A stretch of DNA of 64,000 nt. Source: Aureimonas sp. AU22. GTDB lineage: Bacteria > Pseudomonadota > Alphaproteobacteria > Rhizobiales > Rhizobiaceae. Within the stretch, counting starts at the first letter, position 1. Each line of letters starts with the position of its first letter. The notes below the pieces were generated by a model. The model ran no database searches. It was not told where the DNA came from and saw only the letters and a program-made list of their open reading frames with translations. The position numbers and the translations under genes are program-made. The stretch is taken from the NCBI RefSeq assembly GCF_001463745.1, contig NZ_BBWJ01000004.1, positions 124,001 to 188,000 on the forward strand, in the 5' to 3' direction. Positions 54,488 to 63,124 of the stretch are shown in pieces.

Positions 54488-55648
54488 TCAAGCGCGGAAC
54501 CGCGCCAGCGCGAACGGCGTGAGGTCGATGTCTTGCGTCTCGCCGCAAAGCCTCCTTGCCAGCGCTTCGCCAAGACCCGCCGAATGCTTGAACCCGTGAC
54601 CGGAGCAGGCGGAGACGACCGTGACGCGGTCCATGTCGGGTTGGCGGTCGACGATGAACCCGCCATCTGGCGTCACGGTGTAGAGGCAGACGGCGGTCTC
54701 GACGGCGTCCTTCCGCACCCCTGCAAGGCGTCCCCGCAGATGGTCCTTGAACAGCGCATCGGACTCGGCGGGATCCACGTCGCGGCGCACCGCGTCGGGA
54801 TCGGTCGATGTCGCGAACTGCTCGGTCGCGACCTTCACCCGCCGTTCGCCCGGCAGCGGTGGAAAGCCGTAGAAGTGTTGGATCGCCTCGGGCCCATGCA
54901 TCCGGATGTAAACGGGGGATGCCTCGGTGAACGGTGCGCGCTCCTCCAGCGCGAACCAGTGCAGCACCTGCCTGTCGACCATCAGCAGCCGATCGAACGA
55001 CGCTCCCAGAATCCGTGCGTTCCAAGCCCCGGCGGTCATCACGATGCGATCGGCGCGCCACGTCTGCTTGTCGGTTTCGACCAGCACTCCGGCCGCCTCC
55101 TGGCGGATGCCGACGACGGCCTCTCCCGTGCAGAGGGTTGCGCCCGAGGCCCGAGCGCGCGTCAGTTGGGCGTCGATGCAATGCTCCGGCCGGACATAGC
55201 CGCCGCCCGGCTCGAAGCAGGCCAGCGCGCCGTCGAGACCCGTCATGAAGGGGAACCGCGAGGCGATCCCCGCCCCGTCCAGGCGCTCGTGCGGAATGCC
55301 GAACTGTTCGGCGACGGCCAGGGTCCTTTGAACGAAGCCGCTCTCGATCGACGCAGGCCCGACGACGAGCGTGCCGCATTCGGTGAACAGCGGGCGGCCC
55401 GTTTCCGCTTCGATCTCGCGCCAGATCCGGTGGGAGGCCGTCACCAGCGGGACATAGGCCTCGCCCTCTCCCACCGCGCGACGCGTGATGCGCGTCTCGC
55501 CGTGGCTCGACCCCAACGAATGAGGCGGCACGAAGCGATCGAGCCCGAGGACCTTGCAACCGCGTCGCGCGAGTTGATCGGCGACGGCGCTTCCCATGGC
55601 TCCGAGCCCGACGACCGCGACATCGAACGTCCCGTCCATGCGTTCCAT
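54488..55648 (-). CDS. SolA-like FAD-dependent amino-acid oxidase
   Basis: A 386-residue flavoprotein of the monomeric sarcosine oxidase / N-methyltryptophan oxidase family. FAD-binding VVGLGAMGSAVADQLARRG is at residues 12-30, ETRITR near 52, and the Cys that carries covalent FAD in SACSGHGFKHSAGLGEAL (near 350). It oxidises a secondary or N-methyl amino acid with oxygen, giving hydrogen peroxide; the substrate is not certain. It lies alone on the minus strand, 169 bp from the ABC-F gene. Confidence 0.88.
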   Translation of the reverse strand: MERMDGTFDVAVVGLGAMGSAVADQLARRGCKVLGLDRFVPPHSLGSSHGETRITRRAVGEGEAYVPLVTASHRIWREIEAETGRPLFTECGTLVVGPASIESGFVQRTLAVAEQFGIPHERLDGAGIASRFPFMTGLDGALACFEPGGGYVRPEHCIDAQLTRARASGATLCTGEAVVGIRQEAAGVLVETDKQTWRADRIVMTAGAWNARILGASFDRLLMVDRQVLHWFALEERAPFTEASPVYIRMHGPEAIQHFYGFPPLPGERRVKVATEQFATSTDPDAVRRDVDPAESDALFKDHLRGRLAGVRKDAVETAVCLYTVTPDGGFIVDRQPDMDRVTVVSACSGHGFKHSAGLGEALARRLCGETQDIDLTPFALARFRA

Positions 55649-55817
55649 CCCGCGTTCTCTCCGGGCAGCGAAGCCGACCGGCTCGTTCCGTCATAATCGA
55701 GCAGACCAACCGCAACCGAAGCCTGCTTTGGCGCCGTTCCTACGTAGCCTTTCGGCTGTCACCTGCGGCATGGCGGAGGACGTCCTCCGGCCGAGCCATG
55801 CTTGGTGCGCGAAGCGC

Positions 55818-57440
55818 CTAGTTCCGCAGTCCCGGCGCTTCCTGGCCGGTGCGCTCGACATATTCGGTGTATCCGCCGCCGTAGAGATGCGGGCCTTCCG
55901 GCGTCAGCTCCAGCACGCGATTGGACAGCGCCGCCAGGAAATGGCGATCGTGGCTGACGAACAGCATGGCGCCTTCGAAGCGCGACAGCGCCTCGACCAG
56001 CATCTGTTTGGTGGCGATGTCGAGGTGGTTGGTCGGCTCGTCGAGCACGAGGAAGTTCGGTGGATCGAACAGCATCCGGGCCATGACGAGGCGTGCCTTC
56101 TCGCCGCCCGACAGGACGCGGCACTTCTTCTCCACCTCGTCGCCGTGGAAGCCGAAGCAGCCGGCGAGCGCGCGCAGGGGTGCCTGGCCGGCCTGGGGAA
56201 AGCTGTCTTCCAGCGACTGCAGCACCGTGCGCTCGCCGTCGAGCAACTCCATCGCGTGCTGGGCGAAGTAGCCCATCTTGACGCTCGGCCCCCGGGTCAC
56301 CGTCCCGGAATCGGGCTCGGACGCGCCGGCGATCAGCTTGAGCAAGGTCGACTTGCCCGCGCCGTTGACGCCCATCACGCACCAGCGTTCGCGCCGGCGC
56401 ACCTGGAAGTCGAGCGCGTCGTAGATGGTGCGGGTCCCGTAGCGCTTGTGCACGCCCTTGATCGTGGCGACGTCCTCGCCCGAGCGCGGCGCCGGCTGGA
56501 ACTCGAAGCGCACCGTCTGCTGGCGCTTGGGCGGCTCGACGCGCTCGATCTTGTCGAGCTTCTTCACGCGGCTCTGCACCTGCGCGGCATGGCTGGCGCG
56601 CGCCTTGAAGCGCTCGATGAAGGCGACTTCCTTGGCCAGCATCGCCTGCTGGCGCTCGAACTGCGCCTGCTGCTGCACCTCGGCGATGGCGCGCTGCTGC
56701 CGGTAGAACTCGTAATCGCCGGAATAGGACGTGAGCGCGCCGCCATCGATCTCGATGATCTTGCCGACGATGCGGTTCATGAACTCGCGATCGTGCGACG
56801 TCATCAGGACGGCGCCGTCGAAGCCCTTGAGAAATCCTTCGAGCCAGATCAGGCTTTCGATGTCGAGATGGTTCGACGGCTCGTCGAGGAGCATGATGTC
56901 GGGGCGCATCAGGAGGATCTTCGCTAGCGCCACGCGCATCTTCCAGCCGCCCGAGAGCTTGGCCACGTCGCCGTCCATCATCGACTGGCTGAAGCCGAGG
57001 CCGTCCAGGACTTCGCGGGCTCGCCCGTCCAGCGCATAGCCGTCGAGCTCGTCGTAGCGACCCTGAACCTCGCCGTAGCGGGCGATGATCTCGTCCATCT
57101 CGTCGGCCCGGTCCGGATCGGCCATCGCCGCTTCCAGTTCCGCCATCTCGGCCGCCAGCGCACTGACCGGCCCGACGCCGTCCATCACCTCGACCACCGC
57201 GCTGCGGCCTGCCATGTCGCCGACATCCTGGCTGAAATAGCCGATCCTGACGCCACGATCGACCGAGACCTGCCCCTCGTCCGGCAGTTCGGCGCCGGTG
57301 ATCATCCGGAACAGCGTCGTCTTGCCCGCACCGTTCGGACCGACAAGGCCGATCTTCTCGCCACGCTGAAGCGCCGCCGACGCCTCGATGAAGACGATCT
57401 GCTTGCCGTTCTGCTTGCCGATGCTCTCGAAGCGGATCAT
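55818..57440 (-). CDS. ABC-F family ATPase (ribosome-associated type)
   Basis: A 540-residue soluble protein with two ABC domains and no membrane spans. Walker A sites are GPNGAGKTT and GVNGAGKST; signatures are LSGGWKMR and LSGGEKAR; Walker B sites are IMLLDEPSNHLD and FLVLDEPTNHLD. An Arg/Lys/Gln-rich linker (about 240-310) separates them. ABC-F proteins act on the ribosome as translation factors or in antibiotic protection. It resembles housekeeping ABC-F factors more than resistance proteins, but the subgroup cannot be fixed. It ends in TAG. Confidence 0.92.
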   Translation of the reverse strand: MIRFESIGKQNGKQIVFIEASAALQRGEKIGLVGPNGAGKTTLFRMITGAELPDEGQVSVDRGVRIGYFSQDVGDMAGRSAVVEVMDGVGPVSALAAEMAELEAAMADPDRADEMDEIIARYGEVQGRYDELDGYALDGRAREVLDGLGFSQSMMDGDVAKLSGGWKMRVALAKILLMRPDIMLLDEPSNHLDIESLIWLEGFLKGFDGAVLMTSHDREFMNRIVGKIIEIDGGALTSYSGDYEFYRQQRAIAEVQQQAQFERQQAMLAKEVAFIERFKARASHAAQVQSRVKKLDKIERVEPPKRQQTVRFEFQPAPRSGEDVATIKGVHKRYGTRTIYDALDFQVRRRERWCVMGVNGAGKSTLLKLIAGASEPDSGTVTRGPSVKMGYFAQHAMELLDGERTVLQSLEDSFPQAGQAPLRALAGCFGFHGDEVEKKCRVLSGGEKARLVMARMLFDPPNFLVLDEPTNHLDIATKQMLVEALSRFEGAMLFVSHDRHFLAALSNRVLELTPEGPHLYGGGYTEYVERTGQEAPGLRN

Positions 57441-57660
57441 GGGAATTCCAGATGGGATGGGCTTGAGGAGGAGGCCGCCTCAAATCATCCCGCTTCTCCT
57501 CGCGCAAGGGGCTGCGGTGTCGGACCTTCGGTTTTGCCGTCGCCGTTTCGCCATCCCCTGGTCTTCGCCCCCCTCGATTGCGCACGGTTCGCTGCAGGGC
57601 GACGGGACCGATGCCAACCGGCGCGGAGGACCCGCACATGAAGAAGCGTCGGACGCCGGC

Positions 57661-57798
57661 ATGACACGCGAGCGTTGAAACGGCATCATCACGCGGCGCG
57701 AGCCCCTGACCGGCAGCGCCGCCCTCGTCGCGGCAACGATGGTGCCCGACTTCACCAAGGCCGCCGCATCCGCAACCGAACCCTTGATCTCTGGAGAC
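57661..57798 (+). other. Relic Tat-type leader in frame with the downstream hydrolase
   Basis: ATG 57661 is followed by ACA CGC GAG CGT and then TGA (57676-57678). The same frame then reads NGIITRREPLTGSAALVAAT, a twin-arginine-like sequence plus hydrophobic stretch, and runs unbroken into the hydrolase. Related haloperoxidases often carry such a Tat leader. It looks as if a sense codon (for example CGA) became TGA, cutting off the leader. Confidence 0.55.
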
Positions 57799-58641
57799 AT
57801 GACCATGCCCTTCGTCACGACCTCAGACGACGTCGAGATCTTCTACAAGGACTGGGGGCCGAAGGACGCCCAGCCGATCATGTTCCACCACGGCTGGCCG
57901 CTGTCGTCGGACGACTGGGACGCGCAGATGCTGTTCTTCCTGCAGCACGGCTTCCGCGTGGTCGCCCACGACCGCCGCGGTCATGGCCGTTCGACACAGG
58001 TGAGCGAGGGTCACGACATGGACCACTACGCCGCCGACGCCTTCGCGGTGGCGGAGGCGCTCGACCTGCGCAATGCGATCCATATCGGCCATTCGACGGG
58101 CGGCGGCGAAGTCGCGCGCTATGTCGCCCGGCACGGCCAGCCGAGCGGGCGCACGGCCAAGGCGGTGCTCGTCAGCGCCGTGCCGCCGATCATGCTGAAG
58201 ACCGAGGCCTATCCCGGCGGTCTTCCGATCGAGGTGTTCGATGGTCTGCGCAGCGCTCTGGCGGCCAACCGCGCGCAGTTCTTCCTCGATCTGCCGACAG
58301 GGCCGTTCTACGGCTTCAACCGGGACGGCGCGACCGTCCATCAGGGCGTCATCACCAACTGGTGGCGTCAAGGCATGATGGGCAGCGCCAAGGCGCATCA
58401 CGACGGCATCAAGGCGTTCTCGGAGACCGACCAGACGGAGGACCTGAAGGCGATCTCGGTGCCCACCCTCGTGCTTCACGGCGAGGACGACCAGATCGTG
58501 CCCATCGACAACGCGGGTCGGCTCAGCGCCGAACTCGTTCAGAACGGCACGCTGAAGACCTATCCCGGCTTCAGCCACGGCATGCTGACCGTGAACGCCG
58601 AGACGCTCAACGCCGACATCCTCGCCTTCGTGAAAGGCTGA
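57799..58641 (+). CDS. Alpha/beta hydrolase, non-haem haloperoxidase type
   Basis: A 280-residue hydrolase. The oxyanion region is HHGWPLSSDDWD (near residue 30), the nucleophile elbow HIGHSTGGGE (near 99), the Asp in LVLHGEDDQIVP (near 230), and the catalytic His in YPGFSHGMLT (near 257). Proteins of this group have perhydrolase or esterase activity in the test tube and unknown natural substrates. ATG 57799 is chosen (CTGGAGAC upstream); ATG 57739 would add 20 residues that belong to the remnant leader. Without that leader the product should stay in the cytosol. Confidence 0.9.
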   Translation: MTMPFVTTSDDVEIFYKDWGPKDAQPIMFHHGWPLSSDDWDAQMLFFLQHGFRVVAHDRRGHGRSTQVSEGHDMDHYAADAFAVAEALDLRNAIHIGHSTGGGEVARYVARHGQPSGRTAKAVLVSAVPPIMLKTEAYPGGLPIEVFDGLRSALAANRAQFFLDLPTGPFYGFNRDGATVHQGVITNWWRQGMMGSAKAHHDGIKAFSETDQTEDLKAISVPTLVLHGEDDQIVPIDNAGRLSAELVQNGTLKTYPGFSHGMLTVNAETLNADILAFVKG

Positions 58642-59030
58642 CGCGTCCTTCGGGCCGCGACGGCCTTCGGCGCCGGAGGCGTCGCCGGCTCCCGGCTCGT
58701 CGCTGACCCATCCGCCTCGCCCGTCGCCGACGCCATGATTCCGGCGGCGGGCACTGTCCAACGTCTTCCTGGGCATCCCCTTCGTGCGTTCCAACGGTCC
58801 CGCCGCAGCGGGATCGGACCTCCTCGGGCCCGATACAAGTCGGCAGGCCGGGGCGGTACAAGCGTTCGAACGCCGCACGTCAGGCCGATACGGAAGGCGG
58901 GTAATCCGCCACGATCGCCGTTCCTCTCGCAAGCACAAGGACGACGATGTCGCTGGTCTTGGGGAGCCGTGCGGGTCGAGGCCGAGACGGAACTGTAAGG
59001 AGCCGCGCCTTCGGCTCCGTCGGAGAGAGG
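58642..59030. other. Gap between convergent genes, nothing recognised
   Basis: No credible gene on either strand. A short GGAGCCG / CGGCTCC hairpin lies near 59009-59028. The segment to 59030 otherwise has the base composition of its surroundings and no evident motif. Confidence 0.4.
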
Positions 59031-59058
59031 AAGGCTGCGGACGGTCTCCGCAGGCCTT
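59031..59058 (-). terminator. Hairpin after the sugar-acid dehydratase gene
   Basis: AAGGCTGCGGA (59031-59041) pairs with TCCGCAGGCCTT (59047-59058) around a 5-base loop, with one bulge. On the minus strand it begins 8 bases after the dehydratase stop. It lacks a clear T tract, so it may be a transcript 3'-end stabiliser rather than a strong terminator. Confidence 0.5.
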
Positions 59059-59065
59059 CGAGAGA

Positions 59066-60223
59066 CTACTGGTCGACGACCGAGCCGTCCTTGTGGAGGC
59101 GGGTATGGATGGTGCGTGGCCGGTAGGGGAACTTCTGTGCCGCGTCGGGACGCAGCGCGATGCCGATGCCCGGTTCGTCGCTGATGGTCAGGAAGCCTTC
59201 TCCGTCATGACGTGCCGCACCGATCAGGAAGCCATCCGAATCCGGTCTCTTGTCCGTGACGTCCCACGTGTCGTTCGGAAATTCCTGCAGCACGAAGTTC
59301 GGCGCCGTCGCGGCGATCTGGAGGCAAGCCGCCGTCGAGACGGCGCTCAGGGGGTTATGGGGAACCACGCCGGCATGCGACGCCTCCGCAAGGGCGGCCA
59401 CCTTGCGGGCTCCGGAAATGCCGCCCACGATGCAGACGTCCGGCCTGAAGAGCTGGACAGCATTTCTAGCCAACAGCATCTGGAACTCCCAGAGCGTCGT
59501 CATCCGCTCTCCCGTGGCGATGGGGATCGAGATTTTGTCGGCGACGTAGGCCATCTCGTCGAAATTGTCGGGGGTGACCGGGTCTTCGATGAAGAGCGGG
59601 TAGAAGGGCTCGATCGCCCGGCCGAGCTGGACCGCTTCGTACGGGGTCATCTGCCTATGGATCTCGATGCAGAGATCCATCCCGCGCCCGGCGATGTCGC
59701 GGTACTGTCGCACCGTCTCCACCGCGTCGCCGACCTTCTGGGCGTGCGTCTGGAAGTACGGGACCTCACGACGCTCGTCGAGGAAGGGCGTGAGATGCCC
59801 GACCGCCGTGAAGCCCTGCCGCTTGGCGTCCTCGATGCCGGCGCACAGCTCTTCCTTAGTCTCGCCGAAGACGTGGTAGTAGGCGCGCGCTTTTTCTCGG
59901 ACCTTGCCGCCGAGCAGCTGGTGGACGGGCGCATCGTAACGCTTGCCCATGATGTCCCACAGCGCGATGTCGATGGCGCTGATCGCGGCCATGACCGCCG
60001 AACCGCGGAAATGAGCCCAGCGGTACATATATTGCCAGTGATGTTCGATCCGCAGCGGATCCTGCCCGATGAGATAGTCCTTGAACCTCAGGACCGCGCC
60101 GGCGGTCGCCTCGTGGAAGCCCCACGCGCCCCCTTCCCCGAGCCCGACAAGGCCGCATTCGGTCCGGACCTCCACGAAGAAGTACTTGTCGACGAAGATG
60201 CTTTCGACGCTTTCGATGCGCAT
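59066..60223 (-). CDS. Enolase-superfamily sugar-acid dehydratase (mandelate racemase/galactonate dehydratase type)
   Basis: A 385-residue protein. The N-terminal capping domain (about 1-120) is followed by the barrel with metal-ligand motifs in order: LCIEIHRQMTP (near 200), LFIEDPVTPDN (near 225) and IPIATGERM (near 253), and a catalytic His in VVPHNPLSAVST (near 303). This is the mandelate racemase fold, most often a dehydratase of gluconate- or galactonate-like acids. Exact substrate cannot be read. ATG 60223 is chosen over 60232 because AGGA is 9 nt upstream of it. It is the last gene of the ABC operon, 38 bp after the ATPase gene. It ends in TAG. Confidence 0.85.
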   Translation of the reverse strand: MRIESVESIFVDKYFFVEVRTECGLVGLGEGGAWGFHEATAGAVLRFKDYLIGQDPLRIEHHWQYMYRWAHFRGSAVMAAISAIDIALWDIMGKRYDAPVHQLLGGKVREKARAYYHVFGETKEELCAGIEDAKRQGFTAVGHLTPFLDERREVPYFQTHAQKVGDAVETVRQYRDIAGRGMDLCIEIHRQMTPYEAVQLGRAIEPFYPLFIEDPVTPDNFDEMAYVADKISIPIATGERMTTLWEFQMLLARNAVQLFRPDVCIVGGISGARKVAALAEASHAGVVPHNPLSAVSTAACLQIAATAPNFVLQEFPNDTWDVTDKRPDSDGFLIGAARHDGEGFLTISDEPGIGIALRPDAAQKFPYRPRTIHTRLHKDGSVVDQ

Positions 60224-60261
60224 GGTGTCCATTCCTGTGAGATCGTTTGGCTGCGGCGCGT

Positions 60262-61347
60262 TCAATGGTCCGCGACAAGGACGACGGCGTCCGGCTCGAT
60301 GCGGATGCGGATGCGCTCACCGACGGACGGGGGCCGCCTGGCCGGCAGTTCGGCGCGAAGGGTCGTGACGCCCACCCGCAGCTGGCACGTCACGGTCGAG
60401 CCTAGGAAGGCGACCGACATCACCTCCGCGTCGAACACGTTGTTGGTGCCGTCGTCTGCCGACACCTGCTCGATGTTTTCCGCCCGGATACATGCCGACA
60501 CGGGCCCCGACGTCCGCCGGCGATCGGGCCATGGGAACCGCGCCTCGATCGTCGTACCGTCCGCCAGGGCCACGAGCGCACCGCCGTCGTCGGAGGCGCG
60601 GACGACGACGGTGTCGAGAATGTTGGCGTTGCCGATGAACTCTGCTGCGAAGCGGCTCATGGGACGATCGTAGAGGTCGCGAGGACTGCCTGCCTGGACC
60701 ATCTCGCCGTTGCGCATGAGGATGATGCGGTCGCTCATCAGCATGGCTTCGGACTGGTCGTGCGTGACGTAGAGCGAGGTCTGGCCGAGCCGCCGCTGGA
60801 GATCCACCAGTTCGAAACGCATCCGATCCCGCAGGCCCGCGTCGAGATTGGAGAGAGGTTCGTCGAACAGGAGGAGACGCGGAGAGGTGACCACCGCCCT
60901 GGCGAGCGCGACGCGCTGCTGCTGTCCGCCGCTGAGCTCCGTGCCGTATCGGTCCGCATATCCGCCGAGCCCGACGATCGCGAGCGCTTCGTCAGCCTTG
61001 CGTTTGATATCGGCGGCCGGTTCGCGCCGCGTCCGAAGACCGTAGGCGACGTTCTCGAAGACCGTCATGTGAGGCCAGACCGCGTAGGACTGGAAGACCA
61101 TGTTGATGCCGCGCTTTTCCGGCGGCACGTCGCGTCCGTCGGCGGCCACGACCTCGCCGCCGATCCGGATCGTTCCGCCCGACGAGCCTTCGAGACCGGC
61201 GATGCAGCGCAACGTCGTGGTCTTGCCGCAGCCGCTCGGACCGAGCAGCGAGACGAATTCGCCGTCCTCGACCTCGAACGACACGTTGCGGACGGCGACG
61301 ACGGAACCATAGGCGACGACGAGATCCTCGACGCTCAGCTTGGCCAT
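60262..61347 (-). CDS. ABC transporter ATPase (ferric/spermidine importer type)
   Basis: A 361-residue ATPase. Walker A GPSGCGKTT is near residue 36, Q-loop NMVFQSYAVWPHMTVFENVA, signature LSGGQQQRVALARA near 136, and Walker B LLLFDEPLSNLD near 156. A C-terminal TOBE regulatory domain (about 285-361) follows. By sequence it belongs with FbpC/PotA ATPases, but its operon carries a sugar-acid dehydratase, so the cargo is probably organic (inference). It starts 30 bp after the permease gene. Confidence 0.92.
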   Translation of the reverse strand: MAKLSVEDLVVAYGSVVAVRNVSFEVEDGEFVSLLGPSGCGKTTTLRCIAGLEGSSGGTIRIGGEVVAADGRDVPPEKRGINMVFQSYAVWPHMTVFENVAYGLRTRREPAADIKRKADEALAIVGLGGYADRYGTELSGGQQQRVALARAVVTSPRLLLFDEPLSNLDAGLRDRMRFELVDLQRRLGQTSLYVTHDQSEAMLMSDRIILMRNGEMVQAGSPRDLYDRPMSRFAAEFIGNANILDTVVVRASDDGGALVALADGTTIEARFPWPDRRRTSGPVSACIRAENIEQVSADDGTNNVFDAEVMSVAFLGSTVTCQLRVGVTTLRAELPARRPPSVGERIRIRIEPDAVVLVADH

Positions 61348-61377
61348 GATGCACTCCGATGGCGGGATGGATGCAGC

Positions 61378-63114
61378 TTACGCCTGGGAAAGGCGCACGC
61401 GCAGGACGTATCGGCCGACGAGGATGCCGAGGATCAGGATGATCGTCTGGAGAATGCCGATGATTGCCGCGTTCTGGACGTTCCCGAATTCGAGATAGTC
61501 CCACGACATCACGGACAGCACCTTGTTGCTCGGCGAGGCCAGGAGGATGGCGGCGCTGATCTCGCGGATCGAGAAGATGAAGACGAGGATCCAGGCGGAC
61601 AGGATGCCCGGCCGAATGAGCTTGAAGGTGATCTGTCCGGCGGTGCGCCAGTGCGATGCGCCGCAGACGGACGACGCTTCCTCGAGAGACTTGTCGATCT
61701 GGATGATCGAGGTGTCGATCATCCGATAGGCAAAGGGAATGTAGGAGGCGACGAAGGCGATCACGAGGATCCAGATGGTCCCGTAGGCGGGGGTCATCAG
61801 GTAGGTCCAGAAGATGCCCGTGCCGAAGACGATGCCGGGCACCGCGATCGGGAACATCGCGACATAGTCGAGGAATCCACTGCCACGAACCCGAAGACGT
61901 CGAATGGCGTATGCGATCGCCACGCCGAGAGCGACGCACAGCGTCGGCGCAATGGCTCCGATCAGGAGCGTGTTGACGATCGACTGGCGCACGGCGAGCG
62001 ATCCGGCGACCGCGCGGATGTTGTCCAGCGTGAAGGTGGCATCGAGGATCGTGGACGATGTGAAGCTGGTGAAGGCGACGTAGAAGAGCGCGAGGTACGG
62101 CAGCACGATCGCCAGCACGACATAGACGCCGATCAGCGCGATCGCCGGGAACCGCAAGCCTCGCAGCTTGACCATGCGCATCCGATAGCCGCGGGCCGTC
62201 ACGGTGACGAACCGCGACGCGACGCGGGACGCGAAACGGTAGAAGGCGACACCGATCAGGGAGATCCAGAACAAGAGCGTGCCGATGGCCGCGGCGCGGG
62301 CGTAGTCGAGCGGAAAGGTGGCGACGGCCCGGTAGATATCGACGGCAAGGAAGGGCATCGACTGCGTGCCGCCGAGCGCGGCAGGGATCGAGAACGTTCC
62401 GCAGGTCAGGACGAAGACGAAGAAGAAAGCCGAAACGATGGACGGCCGCACCACGGGGAACGTGACCTTCACGGCCGTCGCGAACGTGCCCGCCCCGTTC
62501 AGATAGGACGCCTCCTCCATGGACGGGTCCATGCCCTTCAGCGCCGAGGACACCGTCATGTACGCGTAGGGCACGTTGTAGAGCGCCATGACGAGGATCA
62601 CGCCCGTGGATGTCATGACGTTGATCACCGGCCCCGTCGCGCCGAAGAGGTCCCGGGCAAGGACGTTGAGAAGACCCGCATTGGGCGAGGCGAGGATCAG
62701 CCACGCCAGCGCCCCGACGAAGGGCGACAGGTACAGGGGCGCGATGACCGCGTTCTCCATCATGCCCTTGGCCGGGAGATCCGTGCGGGCGAGCAGCCAC
62801 GCGAGCGCGATGCCGAGGAAGCAGGCGACGAACGAGACGACGAGCGAGGCTCCGACGGTGATGCCGAGTGTCCGGATGAAGGGCCACGTCGTGTAGACCG
62901 TCGCGAGGCTGCGCAGCGAGAAGGTCGCACGAGGGTCGACGAATGTCCCGGTTCGGATCGATCCGACGAACATCAGGACGATCGGGACGAGCACCAGGAC
63001 GAACAAAATCGCCCCGAGCGCGAGCGGCAGTACGTAGCCCTTGCGCTGTCTTCTCAACGCCTCGTAGGCGATCGGCTTCGCTGCGCTGCCGGGGGCGTCG
63101 ACGGAGATCGTCAT
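61378..63114 (-). CDS. ABC transporter permease, two fused membrane domains (FbpB/ThiP type)
   Basis: A 578-residue inner-membrane permease with about 12 spans, made of two homologous halves. The coupling loops are EEASYLNGAGTFATAVKVTF (near residue 200) and EEASSVCGASHWRTAGQITF (near 480), each with the EAA-type motif that contacts the ATPase. A single chain with both halves is typical of ferric-type importers. It lies 10 bp after the binding-protein gene. Confidence 0.92.
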   Translation of the reverse strand: MTISVDAPGSAAKPIAYEALRRQRKGYVLPLALGAILFVLVLVPIVLMFVGSIRTGTFVDPRATFSLRSLATVYTTWPFIRTLGITVGASLVVSFVACFLGIALAWLLARTDLPAKGMMENAVIAPLYLSPFVGALAWLILASPNAGLLNVLARDLFGATGPVINVMTSTGVILVMALYNVPYAYMTVSSALKGMDPSMEEASYLNGAGTFATAVKVTFPVVRPSIVSAFFFVFVLTCGTFSIPAALGGTQSMPFLAVDIYRAVATFPLDYARAAAIGTLLFWISLIGVAFYRFASRVASRFVTVTARGYRMRMVKLRGLRFPAIALIGVYVVLAIVLPYLALFYVAFTSFTSSTILDATFTLDNIRAVAGSLAVRQSIVNTLLIGAIAPTLCVALGVAIAYAIRRLRVRGSGFLDYVAMFPIAVPGIVFGTGIFWTYLMTPAYGTIWILVIAFVASYIPFAYRMIDTSIIQIDKSLEEASSVCGASHWRTAGQITFKLIRPGILSAWILVFIFSIREISAAILLASPSNKVLSVMSWDYLEFGNVQNAAIIGILQTIILILGILVGRYVLRVRLSQA

Positions 63115-63124
63115 CGGACCGCCC

